Below are positions 44,789 through 55,808 of a stretch of 64,000 nt of DNA, piece after piece. Below the pieces are notes generated by a model. The model did no database searches and was not told where the DNA came from. It worked only from the letters and a program-made list of their open reading frames with translations. The position numbers and the translations under genes were made by a program. The DNA lies in the NCBI RefSeq assembly GCF_900086725.1, contig NZ_LT574838.1:186001-250000 (forward strand), in the 5' to 3' direction. The stretch's first letter is position 1, and each line of letters starts with the position of its first letter. Origin of the DNA: Bariatricus massiliensis. GTDB lineage: Bacteria > Bacillota > Clostridia > Lachnospirales > Lachnospiraceae.

Positions 44789-47700
44789 ATGAACATCGCT
44801 TTTGACGCTTACCAGAACATGGACCCCTCTCATATCCTTCTCGCTTCACCCGGCGGCAAACTGCTTACCACTCTAAACGGTATCCAGCCGGACTCTGTCT
44901 CCTTAAAGCTGCAGCTAAATAATACCTGCGAGCTCTCCTTCACGGTGGAGCGCTACATTTCCATCGAGGGAACGGTCACGGAGTCCAACGGCTACCGGCT
45001 GTTAGATGAAAAGATGAAGCTCTATGTGGAAGGTATCGGCTGGTTCATTATGAAGACACCGTCCATTTCAAATGACGGAACTTGTGAGACGAAATCGGTC
45101 GAAGCCGAATCTGCGGAAATCGAATGGGTGGATAAGAATCTCAAAGGCTTCAAGGTGAACTGCGGCACAACTGACTCCGCAGAAATGCTGATTCCCGGAA
45201 ATGTAGAACAGGTGGACAGCGTCGAATTTGCCCGCCGCCAGATTCAGTTCTGCGACAAGGAGGAACCGGAGTTCAGCCTGCTTCATATTGCCATGAAAAC
45301 CGCCGGACTCACCGGCTGGTCCATCGGTTATGTGGATGATATACCTAAGGTTTATACGGCTTATGAGGACGGTGTGCAGAAGGAGAAAGCGGTACAGCTC
45401 AAGGATGAAATCGGAGTGTTCGACGTAAGCTCCTCCGGTCTTTATTCCTTCTTCACACAGGATTTAGCCAAGTTCTTCGAATGTATCTTCCTCTTTGACA
45501 TCGAGAACTACGCGGTCAATGTCTACCGTGCCGAACATCTAGGAAAAGATACCAATGTCACTATTTCTTTCCGCAATTTCCAGAATTCCAACGAGATTTC
45601 CTGCTCCAACTCCGAAGATATCTGTACCTGCTGCTATGTATCCGGCGGCGATAATCTGGGCATCGAGCAGGTGAACTTCGGCTGGAACTATATTGAGGAC
45701 AAATCTTACTTCCTCAACACCCGCTATTTAAGTCCTTCCCTCATCGCTAAATATAACGAGTGGAAGCAGTACACCGAATCACGCCGCTATGAATATATCG
45801 ACCTCACCCGGCAGTACAACCAGCAGCTGGATATTATGACCGAGCTCACCGACCGTGTCCCACTGGACGACTGCTCCACGGAGTGGAATAAGTTCAGTGA
45901 CGAGAAGCTGCTTGCGGCCCGGGATAATTACACCGCGCAAAAGGCCGGATATGAGTCCTTCTATGTGGATGAGAACGGCAATTTTGACGAGGCAAAGCTT
46001 GCGGCCTCTGATGACGCTGACACCTATTATCAGGTGCGTGATGTCATCTTACCCAACATTGAAATTGAATTGTCCAACCGCAGCCTGCCTTCTTCTGTAG
46101 GAAAACAAGATTACGTCAGCACCTATCTCACGGACTGGAAGCTCTACGGTACCGCCGAACTGTCCGTCAAGCTTGAGATGTACCAGAATCAGAAAGAAGT
46201 CTGCGAATCCGGCCACTATGACCTTCCTTATGAGGAATATGAAGCCCTCTCCGGAGATACAGATAATGTTGAGGCAGCCCAGCAGTACCCGCCCCACACC
46301 CGGGATATGCACGAAGAAATGCACGCCCAATACCAAGACGCCCTGCTTCAGCTCGACGAGACCATCTCCGGCTCCTGTGCAGAAGCCTATGCCATGCGTA
46401 TGCTGGAATACGGAGAGGCCGAGCGGCTTATGGAACAGATTTTCGAGAAACGGGCTACGCTGGTAGAGGAGGTAACAAAAGAGACATGGCAGATAGAAGG
46501 GATTGCCCCCTTTACCGTTCAGGAGCTGGACGAACTCTCTCGTCTGGACAGCTTTACTGATTATGTCAATGACAACATGTTTCTCACAGACAGTGACGAT
46601 TCCATCACCGCGCTGGACGAACGCCTCCGCCTGTTGGACGCGGCCAAAGCTGACTTAGAGACCCTCTGCCGCCCCCAGTACCAGTATGACACCTCGCTGG
46701 AGCATTTTATCAGTGACTATGCCTACCGGGAATTGACCCGCAGCCTTCAGCTCGGAGACTTCCTCTATCTGGAAGCGCAGGAAGGTTATTTTGTCAAGCT
46801 TCGCCTGATTTCCATCTCCTATAATCCCCTGTCACCGGAAGGCAGTCTAAACCTCGGCTTCTCCAACATGCTGCGAACCGCCTCCAAACGCTACGACACC
46901 ACCTACCTTCTGGACATGCGGGGCTACTCCGGGCGGAACCAGATATCCGGGACACCGGGCAGCTCTCTGCGGCAGGAGGACGGTATCACCCTGCTTCCCG
47001 GTCTTTTGGAGAAGATACTAGCCTCCTCCCAGTATACCAACAACGTAGAACACGCCGTCAGCCAGCATTTCCAGAGCATCATCGGACAGCTCGTGGTGGC
47101 CAAGGGGCTGGAGGCGGAAATGATAAAAGCCACCGACCTCACTGCAGACAACGGCTTCTTCCAGTATCTCCAATCCGCCCTCATCGCGGCTGATAAGATT
47201 GTGGCCGACAGCGGTGAGTTCAAGCAACTAAGCGCTCTTGTGGCTGCGGTGGATTCCCTGCTTGCGGGCAATGTATCGGCAGAGTTAGGACACATCATCA
47301 GCCTGACCGCCCAGAATGTCCGCATCGATGAGGCGGTAATCCGCGATTTGATTGCGGCCCAGATTACCGTGGGCATGTTGAAGGCCGGGGACATTTCTGC
47401 CGACAGCTTCCATATCGCCTCCGACGACGGCGGCCTCCAGATTGCAGGAAACACGATGCAGTTCAAGGACGCCGGCGGAACCGTCCGCATACAGATAGGA
47501 CGTGACGCCCACGACCAGTTCACCTTCTGCCTCTACGACGAGAGCGGAAAAGGCGTGCTGATAGATTCACAGGGCGTGAAGGCGTCCGCCCTCTCCGACG
47601 GCCTGATCAAGAATGAAATGCTGGCCGGTGGAATCACCAAGGATAAGCTCTCCTTCCACACTGTGGAGACCGACGAAAACGGCAAGGTCAACTCCAGCCA

Positions 47701-48085
47701 AATCGTGATAAACGGACAGGGGCTGGATATGAAGTTTACTTCCATTGAACAGACGGTACACAATCTTGACGATAAGATTGAAAGTAATCTCCCCTTCCGT
47801 CTGGAGCTGTTCAGTTCCGGCGGAAATGTATTTACAAACGGAAAGATTGACTCTTATCTCACCGTCACCCTGTACCGTGGTAATGAAGAAGTCACAAGCC
47901 AGTACCCGGACTCCTGCTTTATCTGGACCCGCCACAGCGGCGATGCCGAGCTGGACGCCTACTGGAATTCCCAGCACTTGAATGGCACAAAAGCGCTGCA
48001 TATCACAAACGAAGATTTATATAAAAAGGCACAATTTCGATGCTGCTTCTGGCTGGACAACGAAATTGCCGCACAGACAACTTAA
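44789..48085 (+). CDS. Tail hub / tail-associated lysin-type protein (Tal-like)
   Basis: A 1,098-residue protein from the ATG at 44789, one base after the Dit stop. The N-terminal 400 residues contain hub-like beta domains (LLTTLNGIQPDSVSLKLQLNNTCELSFTVERY); the middle (about 330-620) is helical with Tyr/Glu-rich coiled coils; a further hub-like segment (SLQLGDFLYLEAQEGYFVKL) follows near 655. The C-terminus (about 760-960) has repeated helical and beta parts. It corresponds to the prophage tail endopeptidase/Tal position. No peptidase motif is obvious. Confidence 0.8.
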   Translation: MNIAFDAYQNMDPSHILLASPGGKLLTTLNGIQPDSVSLKLQLNNTCELSFTVERYISIEGTVTESNGYRLLDEKMKLYVEGIGWFIMKTPSISNDGTCETKSVEAESAEIEWVDKNLKGFKVNCGTTDSAEMLIPGNVEQVDSVEFARRQIQFCDKEEPEFSLLHIAMKTAGLTGWSIGYVDDIPKVYTAYEDGVQKEKAVQLKDEIGVFDVSSSGLYSFFTQDLAKFFECIFLFDIENYAVNVYRAEHLGKDTNVTISFRNFQNSNEISCSNSEDICTCCYVSGGDNLGIEQVNFGWNYIEDKSYFLNTRYLSPSLIAKYNEWKQYTESRRYEYIDLTRQYNQQLDIMTELTDRVPLDDCSTEWNKFSDEKLLAARDNYTAQKAGYESFYVDENGNFDEAKLAASDDADTYYQVRDVILPNIEIELSNRSLPSSVGKQDYVSTYLTDWKLYGTAELSVKLEMYQNQKEVCESGHYDLPYEEYEALSGDTDNVEAAQQYPPHTRDMHEEMHAQYQDALLQLDETISGSCAEAYAMRMLEYGEAERLMEQIFEKRATLVEEVTKETWQIEGIAPFTVQELDELSRLDSFTDYVNDNMFLTDSDDSITALDERLRLLDAAKADLETLCRPQYQYDTSLEHFISDYAYRELTRSLQLGDFLYLEAQEGYFVKLRLISISYNPLSPEGSLNLGFSNMLRTASKRYDTTYLLDMRGYSGRNQISGTPGSSLRQEDGITLLPGLLEKILASSQYTNNVEHAVSQHFQSIIGQLVVAKGLEAEMIKATDLTADNGFFQYLQSALIAADKIVADSGEFKQLSALVAAVDSLLAGNVSAELGHIISLTAQNVRIDEAVIRDLIAAQITVGMLKAGDISADSFHIASDDGGLQIAGNTMQFKDAGGTVRIQIGRDAHDQFTFCLYDESGKGVLIDSQGVKASALSDGLIKNEMLAGGITKDKLSFHTVETDENGKVNSSQIVINGQGLDMKFTSIEQTVHNLDDKIESNLPFRLELFSSGGNVFTNGKIDSYLTVTLYRGNEEVTSQYPDSCFIWTRHSGDAELDAYWNSQHLNGTKALHITNEDLYKKAQFRCCFWLDNEIAAQTT

Positions 48086-48102
48086 TTTAGGAGGATATGT
48101 AA

Positions 48103-50559
48103 ATGGCAATAAAAGCTAGTAACCAGATTACAATTATTGATATCGACGACGTGGGGAGGCTGGGAGTCTATCTGACCAGCAGCCTTCCCCTGTCAGCGAT
48201 CTATGACCCCAACACCGATACCTACGCCCCCAGCTGGGCGGCCACCAATCTGAAGGTGACTCCCGTACTATACCTCAATGACAAGGCGCTGTCCCTCACC
48301 GCTCCCGGTGTATCCATCTCTTGGAAACGGAGAGAGGGGGCAGACTCTGAGGGAAACCTGACTGCGGGAGAATCGGTGGCCGGTGGAATCCTGACGGTGA
48401 GCCAGAACAAGCTGAGTACCGTGAGCAGCCGCCTTCTGAGCTACCTATGTTATGTGACCTACACCGACCCCGATACCGATGTGACCGTCAACGCCCAGAG
48501 CGTGCTCTCCTACTCCCTCCTACAGAACGCCAACGAGCTGCACTATATTTCTATAGACGGTGGAAATGTATTTCTATATGACTCCGCCGGAAACCTGACC
48601 GGAGATTCTCAGCTTACGCTCACAGCAAACCCGGTAAATGTCACAATCAGCCAATGGCAGTACCGCAAAGCTGACGGCGCCTTTGAAGCTTACCCGGCCA
48701 CCTCCGACAACGCTACGGTCAGCGGCAATACCTTACATATCAAACCGTCCCACGCCGTATTTTTCCACGATACGGCAGTCATCAGGGTACTTACCGATGA
48801 CGTGGATGTCTACGATACCGTCACAATCACCAAACTGCGGGACGGGGCCCATGCCGTGGCAGGCGCCCTCACCAACGACGCACACACACTGTACGCCAAC
48901 AGTTCCGGCACCGTTTCCTCCTATGCAGGCGCGGCCTCCACTCTGGCAATCTACGAGAACGGCAGCGACATCACCAATACATTTACCGTCACCACCACCC
49001 CCTCCTCCGGCATCACCGGTACACAGTCCAGCGACAAAAAGACTTATACCGTCACAGGAATGACCGTGGACAACGGATACGTGGATTTCACGGCTGTCCG
49101 CAGCGGCTACGCTTCCATCACAAAATGCTTCGTTCTTACACGCGTCAAGGCCGGAACCAACGGCGCGGCGGCCCGGACTTATTTTATCGAGACTGATACT
49201 TTGGTACTGAATAAAAATGTTAACAATGTATTTACCCCGTCTAAAGTCACCTTCCAATCCTTCTACCGGGACGGAACGAGCGCCGCCCGCAGCGCTTACA
49301 GCGGACGTTTTAAAATCGAAGAGTCTACAGACGGCTCTGCCTATACCGTCAAATACATCTCCACGGCCAACGAGGCCTCCAAAGAGTACACCCCTTCCGC
49401 CGCCAACATTGCGGCCATCCGCTGTACACTCTATGCGGCCGGAGGCACGACAACCGCTCTCGACACCCAGACTGTCCTGATTACAAGCGACGGCAGAACC
49501 GGGGCGGCGGGAGCAGGCGGCAGCTCTGTAATCGTCGGCAATGAAAGTCAGGTCATCCCTTGCAGCAGCGCCGGGAATGCCCTCTCTGCCACAGACATCG
49601 TTATCCCCTTTGCCGGATATAAGGGCACGGTAAAGGTTCCCTGCTCTGTGGCTGTGGGCGCCCTCCCCACCGGAATGACCGTAAAAAGCAACACCGGCAG
49701 TACCACAGCCGCCGACGGCTCTCTTGTTCTGACCGTTGCCTCCGGCGCCTCTCTGGGCTCCGCCGACACGATGAGCGGAACTGTAGATTTGACCTTCACC
49801 TGCAACGGCACTACGGTTGTGAAAAAGTTTACTTGGACGAAATCAAAAGCCGCGGTAAACGGCACAAACGGAGTCAACGCGGTACTCTTCCAGATTACCT
49901 CCCCGGCAGGAAATATTATTTTCAATTCCTCAAACAATGTCTCTCTGGAGACGGTCATGTACTCCGGGACATCCACGGTCACCCCCTCTTCCTTTGTCTG
50001 GAAAAAATACGCCAGCGGTTCTTGGGCGTCCATCAGCGGGCAGACTGCCTCAAAGCTTACCGTCACTCCCGACATGGTGGACGGTTATGCCAGTTTCTCC
50101 TGTACGGCCGTCTACGGCGGAAAGAGCTATACCGCCTATGCTACCGTCATAGATAAGCAGGACAATTATGCAGTCGAATGTATCAGCACCATGGGCCTGC
50201 AGATTAAGAATGGACAAGGTTACGGCGTCATTTATTACCGCTTGTTCCAAGGCGGCACCGAGGTAGACGCCCTGAAGTCCACTAACTTCCTCACCGCCGC
50301 TCCGGCCAATCCGGCAAACGGCGACTTTTATTATGCCGTAAACCGCACGGCCAAAACAGTAACACTGAAAAAATACAACGGCACAACTTGGGCAGACGCA
50401 GCTGCCTCCGACCTTCCAAAAGAGACCTACCACACCTACAGGCTGGATAAGAATTCCCTTCCACTTGACGGCGGCGAAGTCTGGAAGACCGGAAAAGCCA
50501 TCTATATAGACGGCTCTGACATCGATGAAAAATGCACCTTTGTCGTTGAAGTTGAGTAA
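48103..50559 (+). CDS. Tail fibre/baseplate protein with Ig-like domains
   Basis: An 818-residue, Thr/Ser/Ala-rich beta protein starting MAIKASNQITIIDIDDV with a GGAGG site. Multiple Ig-like repeats are visible (VTPVLYLNDKALSLTAPG; TFTVTTTPSSGITGTQSSD; TFVWKK-type strands near residue 625). The segment FYRDGTSAARSAYSGRFKIEES recurs almost unchanged in the next gene, so the two share a module by duplication. Likely part of the tip complex exposed to the target cell. Confidence 0.75.
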   Translation: MAIKASNQITIIDIDDVGRLGVYLTSSLPLSAIYDPNTDTYAPSWAATNLKVTPVLYLNDKALSLTAPGVSISWKRREGADSEGNLTAGESVAGGILTVSQNKLSTVSSRLLSYLCYVTYTDPDTDVTVNAQSVLSYSLLQNANELHYISIDGGNVFLYDSAGNLTGDSQLTLTANPVNVTISQWQYRKADGAFEAYPATSDNATVSGNTLHIKPSHAVFFHDTAVIRVLTDDVDVYDTVTITKLRDGAHAVAGALTNDAHTLYANSSGTVSSYAGAASTLAIYENGSDITNTFTVTTTPSSGITGTQSSDKKTYTVTGMTVDNGYVDFTAVRSGYASITKCFVLTRVKAGTNGAAARTYFIETDTLVLNKNVNNVFTPSKVTFQSFYRDGTSAARSAYSGRFKIEESTDGSAYTVKYISTANEASKEYTPSAANIAAIRCTLYAAGGTTTALDTQTVLITSDGRTGAAGAGGSSVIVGNESQVIPCSSAGNALSATDIVIPFAGYKGTVKVPCSVAVGALPTGMTVKSNTGSTTAADGSLVLTVASGASLGSADTMSGTVDLTFTCNGTTVVKKFTWTKSKAAVNGTNGVNAVLFQITSPAGNIIFNSSNNVSLETVMYSGTSTVTPSSFVWKKYASGSWASISGQTASKLTVTPDMVDGYASFSCTAVYGGKSYTAYATVIDKQDNYAVECISTMGLQIKNGQGYGVIYYRLFQGGTEVDALKSTNFLTAAPANPANGDFYYAVNRTAKTVTLKKYNGTTWADAAASDLPKETYHTYRLDKNSLPLDGGEVWKTGKAIYIDGSDIDEKCTFVVEVE

Positions 50560-50574
50560 AGGAGTGACAAACGC

Positions 50575-53163
50575 TTGAAAACATCAAACCAAATAACCAT
50601 CACGAACGTGCTGGACGGCGCCGACGGCTCCAATGCCAGACTCTACATGCTGGAGCCCTCCACGCTTGTCATCAAAAAAAGCAGCGATAACCGGCTCTCC
50701 CCTGCCGCCGTCACCTTTTCCGCCTATTACCGTGACGGTACTGGCACGGAGCGCACCGCCTACTCCGGGCGTTTCCTCATCGCCGAATCCATAGACGGTA
50801 CGAACTTCACAAACAAATACACCTCCTCTGCCGACGAGGCCGCCAAGACCTACACACCGTCTGCGGCCTCCAAGGCCTTAAAGTGCACGCTCTACGCCGG
50901 CGGCGGGACCTCCCGTGCACTGGACGTACAGACTGTCGTCATCCTGACGGATATTGACAATCTGGAAATCAGCGGGCGCAACCTGCTGCAGGGAAGCGGC
51001 ACTTCCTCCGAAATTATCGGAACCGGAGCCGCCAATACCGTGGGATGCCAGTATGATCTGACCGTGCCCTCCTCTGCCATTCAAGGGAAACAGACTGTCT
51101 TCGCCTGTGAATGGGCCTATGAAGGCAACACCCCCGCCGGGACATTTTACTGGCAGACCGTGGGCACAACAAATGCCTCGGTCACCTCTCCGGTGACCAT
51201 CGCTTCCGGCAACGTGTCCGGGCAGATACAGCAGACATTTACGCCCGCTGCCTCCGGCAGCTTTACCGCACTCCGTGTGCGGACTGACGGAGTGAAAGGA
51301 AAGCTTGTTATCCGCAATCCAAGACTCTATCTGGGGATGAAAGATATCGGGTGGACACCGGCGCCAGAGGATTTTGACGCGGCGGTGGGAGCGGTGACAA
51401 GCAGTGTCAGCTCCTTAGAGACAAAAGTGAACCAAAACACAAAGGAAATAACTACTAAAATCACCCAGAGTGATATGACAACTGCTATCAATAATTATGA
51501 TGGTTCCAAAATTAGTGCCATACGGGAACAAGTGAGCTCCACGACAGAAAGTATCAAAGGAATAAATACTAGTGTTGGATTACTGGAGACTAAAGTAGAA
51601 GAAAAAGCTGACGGCTCCACAGTCAAACAAATTCAAAAAGATTTCACCGATTTTGTACAAAATGAAAAAGAATTTCGTACATCTGTCGCTTCCACTTATG
51701 CCACAAATAATTCATTGAATAATTATCCAACGACAGCGCAGATGAAATCTGAAATCGACCAAAAAGCTGATACAATAACTAGTTCGGTTAAAGAAGAAAT
51801 AGATGGTGTCGTGGCTAATGCCACCGATCTTAAACAAACGGTGGATACTATTTCCGGAACTGTGACCTCCATAGACGGCAGAGTCGGAGACTTGGAGGTG
51901 ACTGCCGGTAAGATAACTGCGGAGCTGAGTGACGCAAATGGTAATATTACTAGTCTGAAATCTGAAGTTGGCAAAATTACCACTACGGTTACCAGCAATG
52001 GAGAAAATATAAGTAACTTGCAGCAAACGGCAAAAGAACTCTCTTCCACTGTCACATTAAAAAAGGATATTGACTTAAATAATATCCGTTATGTCCGTGA
52101 CTGGTTAAAAAGAAGCTCTGCTAATGAGGAAAACCGCTGGGTCAACTGTCAAATCTGGGGACACAATGAGGACTATGCTGAGGGGCTAACTCCGGCTGGT
52201 TATGCCAATTTTGAATCCCCAGCCGCAATCGGTGTGTCCAATCCCGGTAACTATACCGCTAAATCCTCTCTTGAAGACAATAATCACAAAACTCAATATT
52301 CCGTCATCAATTCTTCCGACTGGTGCTGCTTACAGCTTGACTTAGGCGAAATCAAAAAAGTAGATTACATAATAATATGGCATTATTTTGCTGATGAACG
52401 TCAATGTGAGCACAAACTTCAAGTATCTCGTGACGGCAAAAGCTGGTACACTCTTTATGACAGCACGTCTCAAGGCCGTTATGTTGAATCTGTGGATGGC
52501 AAGGTCTATATTTTAAATGATACTTATATTGTCGACAGCTTTTCAAATATTACTCAGGATTTCAACGGTATTAAAACATTGGTCTCTAACACTGGAACGG
52601 CTATAAAAACTTGGGATGAAGCAGTCAAAGAACTAGCCGAAAAAGCAAACAATAATACAGAAAAGTTAAGCGATATGGAAGCTTATAAAACGGAAACCAA
52701 CACGAGTATAGGAGCACTAACTGAAAAATATACAAGCATAGAATCAGACCTTAAATCTATTCACTCCACTGTACAGAGTTTTGATGAAAATTATGCCAGC
52801 AAAACTGAAGTGTCACAGTCTGAGACAGAATGGAAAGTCCGACTCTCTCAAATAGGTCTATACGACGAAAGCGATATCGTTCAACAGGAAACTAATTTTA
52901 CTGTTTCCTCAAAAGGAGCAGTCCTCAGCAATGGTAAGGACCAAGAAATTTGTCTGGTGGCTAACGACGAAGAAACCGGATTGTTTGGAAAATATAACGA
53001 CAAAATAATTTTTCAAGTAACTCAAGACTTAACTATAGCCGAACGATTTCAGGCCAAAAATGGTATGGACTGTCTGACTATAAAATTGGTACCCAAGACC
53101 TACACAAAAGATGGCAAAACCCTCGGAGCATTGATGCATGTAAAGTCCGGTGGTACATCATAA
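50575..53163 (+). CDS. Tail tip protein with coiled coils and discoidin-like domain
   Basis: An 862-residue protein starting at a TTG at 50575, preceded by AAAGGAG; no better start exists. The N-terminal 260 residues are Ig-like and share the SNQITI start and the YYRDGTGTERTAYSGRF module with the preceding gene. Residues 265-500 form a trimeric-type coiled coil (QTVDTISGTVTSIDGRVGDLE). Residues 500-650 look like an F5/8 type C (discoidin) domain (AAIGVSNPGNYTAKSSLEDN, WCCLQLDLGEIKKVDYIIIW). The base composition drops to AT-rich near 51430, marking a swapped receptor-binding half. Confidence 0.75.
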   Translation: MKTSNQITITNVLDGADGSNARLYMLEPSTLVIKKSSDNRLSPAAVTFSAYYRDGTGTERTAYSGRFLIAESIDGTNFTNKYTSSADEAAKTYTPSAASKALKCTLYAGGGTSRALDVQTVVILTDIDNLEISGRNLLQGSGTSSEIIGTGAANTVGCQYDLTVPSSAIQGKQTVFACEWAYEGNTPAGTFYWQTVGTTNASVTSPVTIASGNVSGQIQQTFTPAASGSFTALRVRTDGVKGKLVIRNPRLYLGMKDIGWTPAPEDFDAAVGAVTSSVSSLETKVNQNTKEITTKITQSDMTTAINNYDGSKISAIREQVSSTTESIKGINTSVGLLETKVEEKADGSTVKQIQKDFTDFVQNEKEFRTSVASTYATNNSLNNYPTTAQMKSEIDQKADTITSSVKEEIDGVVANATDLKQTVDTISGTVTSIDGRVGDLEVTAGKITAELSDANGNITSLKSEVGKITTTVTSNGENISNLQQTAKELSSTVTLKKDIDLNNIRYVRDWLKRSSANEENRWVNCQIWGHNEDYAEGLTPAGYANFESPAAIGVSNPGNYTAKSSLEDNNHKTQYSVINSSDWCCLQLDLGEIKKVDYIIIWHYFADERQCEHKLQVSRDGKSWYTLYDSTSQGRYVESVDGKVYILNDTYIVDSFSNITQDFNGIKTLVSNTGTAIKTWDEAVKELAEKANNNTEKLSDMEAYKTETNTSIGALTEKYTSIESDLKSIHSTVQSFDENYASKTEVSQSETEWKVRLSQIGLYDESDIVQQETNFTVSSKGAVLSNGKDQEICLVANDEETGLFGKYNDKIIFQVTQDLTIAERFQAKNGMDCLTIKLVPKTYTKDGKTLGALMHVKSGGTS

Positions 53164-53184
53164 ACATAAAGGAAGGTGATAATC

Positions 53185-55140
53185 ATGGCAGGAACAACAA
53201 GTGGTTCCTTTTCAGTAAATGCCACATATACCACAAGTGGCAATATCGGAGACTATGTAACTTTTTCATGGAACAGAACAGGGTATTCTAGTAACACACC
53301 TTGTTACAGTGATATTAGCTGGAGCCTAGTGCTACATTCTAATGGCGCCGGATATATTAGTTCAAGCGCCTCTAAAAGCTGGAGCGTCACAATTAACGGC
53401 TCCACATACTCAGGCACGAACACTATAGGAATTGGAAATAACACTTCTAAAACCTTAGCTAGCGGTTCAACAAGAATTAATCACAATGATGATGGTACAA
53501 AAACTTTCAGCGTGTCTTTTAGTCAGGCGTTTAACATCAATTTTAACGGATGGGTCGGCACAATCTCCGGCTCTAAGAGCTTTGAGATTCTGACTATCCC
53601 CAGATATGCAAATTTTAATGGCATGCCAGCAATCACAGACATCACACAGACGTCTTTGAATTTGAGCTGGTCAGCAAACGCAACCTGCAGTTATGTTAAT
53701 TATTATCTCAACGGTGAAGTTGTTAATACTGAGCACAATATCAGCAGCACCTCCCACAGCTTTACATTTACCAACTTGTCACCAAATACAACTTACACTT
53801 TGAGCGTAAGAATTTGGCGTAAAGACTCTAATCTTTATACAACATCCTCAAACATCAGTATCACAACTTTACCCATATCTTCTCTTGTAACGCAAGATAC
53901 CTTCTCTTTGAATATCGGTGACAATTTGTCTCTATCATTTCAAAATGAAGACAAAAATGCCTCTACACTGAAATTAAGTGTGGAGGATGATTCAGGCTCT
54001 TGGATTACCATTAATTCCGCTCAGGTAACCGTACCAATCAATGAAGCCACTTATTTATGGCATCTTTCTTCGTATGCCACTACCTTATATGAACACTGTA
54101 CTACGAAAAACGAGATGAATTTCCGAATATCATGTGGTGTTACTTTAAATGGAAAATACTATGAAAACATCTATAGTGGTATCATGCATGTCACAAATGC
54201 TAATCCGTCCTTCAATGCATTTACTCTGGCAAATACGAACACCACAATAACCAATCTCCTTGGCGTTACGACCTCCACCATACAGAACATGGGAAACTTC
54301 CGGGTACAAATCCCCTCTGCCAGCAAAGCCATCGCACAAAAAAGCGCTTCAATTGTAAAATACATTGCTTATCTCATACCTAAAGGTGCCACAAATGTAG
54401 TCAAAACTGCTGAAGCCGTATATTCATCTACTTCTCAAGTTAACATAGATATCGGAACTTACTCAACAGCAGGTACCTATCAAATTTGTGTATTTGCAGT
54501 TGACTCACGTCAAAATGTCTCCTCTACAATAGCAAAAGACTGCATTATTATTCCTTACCATGCTCCAGTTACCAATATTAATATTTATAGGATGAATGGT
54601 TTTGAAAAAGAAATATTTTTAGAACTGTACTCACAATACTCTCGTCTGGCTATCGGCTCTACAGACAAAAATTCTCTTGTATCTATCATGTACCGGTATG
54701 CTGAGGTGGGTACTTCACTTCCCTCATCCTGGAAGTCAATAACAGATTATTCATCTGGTATAACAAGTGTCAATGCAACAGATTCAAAACTCACTTATAT
54801 TAGAAACACTTTGTCTAACTATTTTATTAAAGACTTATCTATTGAAAAATCTTATAATTTTGAATTCAAAATTACAGATAAAGTAGACTCTGTCATTTAC
54901 TCTATGACCGTAGAACAAGGAATTCCAATACTGGGTGAATTTGATGACGGGCATATTACAATCGGAATGTCGCCGGAACTGGACAACAGTGCAAAATTAC
55001 AGGTAGCCAGCGATATTCTTGTCACAGACACAGACGGCACAAAACGCATGCTTCTTGAAACATTAAAAAATTTTATGATTTCAAGTGATACAGAACCAAC
55101 AAACCAGATAGTAGGAGGGATTTGGAATAAAACCTCTTAA
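53185..55140 (+). CDS. Siphovirus-type tail protein with fibronectin III domain (DUF859-like)
   Basis: A 651-residue protein from the ATG at 53185, behind GGAAGGTGA. Residues 1-145 form a jelly-roll-like beta domain (SGSFSVNATYTTSGNIGDYV, FNINFNGWVGTISGSKSF), followed by a fibronectin III domain (about 150-230: DITQTSLNLSWSANATCSYV, FTNLSPNTTYTLSV). The C-terminus has a short signature (DDGHITIGMSPELDNSAKLQ) common in Firmicutes phage tail proteins. Probably a structural tip or spike component. Confidence 0.75.
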   Translation: MAGTTSGSFSVNATYTTSGNIGDYVTFSWNRTGYSSNTPCYSDISWSLVLHSNGAGYISSSASKSWSVTINGSTYSGTNTIGIGNNTSKTLASGSTRINHNDDGTKTFSVSFSQAFNINFNGWVGTISGSKSFEILTIPRYANFNGMPAITDITQTSLNLSWSANATCSYVNYYLNGEVVNTEHNISSTSHSFTFTNLSPNTTYTLSVRIWRKDSNLYTTSSNISITTLPISSLVTQDTFSLNIGDNLSLSFQNEDKNASTLKLSVEDDSGSWITINSAQVTVPINEATYLWHLSSYATTLYEHCTTKNEMNFRISCGVTLNGKYYENIYSGIMHVTNANPSFNAFTLANTNTTITNLLGVTTSTIQNMGNFRVQIPSASKAIAQKSASIVKYIAYLIPKGATNVVKTAEAVYSSTSQVNIDIGTYSTAGTYQICVFAVDSRQNVSSTIAKDCIIIPYHAPVTNINIYRMNGFEKEIFLELYSQYSRLAIGSTDKNSLVSIMYRYAEVGTSLPSSWKSITDYSSGITSVNATDSKLTYIRNTLSNYFIKDLSIEKSYNFEFKITDKVDSVIYSMTVEQGIPILGEFDDGHITIGMSPELDNSAKLQVASDILVTDTDGTKRMLLETLKNFMISSDTEPTNQIVGGIWNKTS

Positions 55141-55168
55141 CTTATGAATAAAAGAAAGGACTAAACAG

Positions 55169-55726
55169 ATGGCTATTTTACAGGGAAAAGAAATTTTAAA
55201 CCCTTTCATCCACAAAGCAGGCGGTTATGTCAAGTCCCTGCTCTCTTCTAATCATGTAGAAATGAATGACGGCAATACCTTACAGAATGCCATGGATCAT
55301 ATGTTAGACAAAATTTATCCTGTTAGCAGTATTTATCTAAGTATCAACGCTGCTAATCCTAATACTTATTTAGGTGGCACATGGGTTGCTTGGGGCGGCG
55401 GACGAGTACCTGTAGGTGTGGATACGTCCCAAGCAGAATTCAGTACTGTCCAGAAAACGGGCGGTTCAAAAACTCATAAGTTAACGTCAAATGAAATGCC
55501 TAGCCATTATGGCCATGTTCCTTCTGACGGGGAACAATGGAATGTCGGTAACACAGCACGATATATGGACATTGCAAAGTTAACCGCTTACGGTTCTAGC
55601 GGAAGAGGATGGAGTATCTTCGCCGGGAATGAAGTCATTCCCGGCGGAGTAAACAGGGGCGGGAATGCAGCTCATAATAATCTTCAGCCATATATAACTT
55701 GCTATATGTGGCTTAGGACTGCCTGA
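55169..55726 (+). CDS. Tail collar/fibre protein with Gp10-like C-terminus (RBP array unit 1)
   Basis: A 185-residue protein. The N-terminal 48 residues (MAILQGKEILNPFIHKAGGY) are a divergent form of the module shared by the following eight units. The C-terminus (YLGGTWVAWGGGRVPVGVD to NNLQPYITCYMWLRTA) is a phage tail-collar/Gp10 type receptor domain. It is the only unit with a recognised C-terminal domain and may be the ancestral fibre. Confidence 0.8.
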   Translation: MAILQGKEILNPFIHKAGGYVKSLLSSNHVEMNDGNTLQNAMDHMLDKIYPVSSIYLSINAANPNTYLGGTWVAWGGGRVPVGVDTSQAEFSTVQKTGGSKTHKLTSNEMPSHYGHVPSDGEQWNVGNTARYMDIAKLTAYGSSGRGWSIFAGNEVIPGGVNRGGNAAHNNLQPYITCYMWLRTA

Positions 55727-55808
55727 TTAGAGTATAGAAATTACACAATAATTAAATGAACTAACCTAAAATGGGAAATGAAACATCTAGAAGGAAGAGG
55801 AACTAAAA

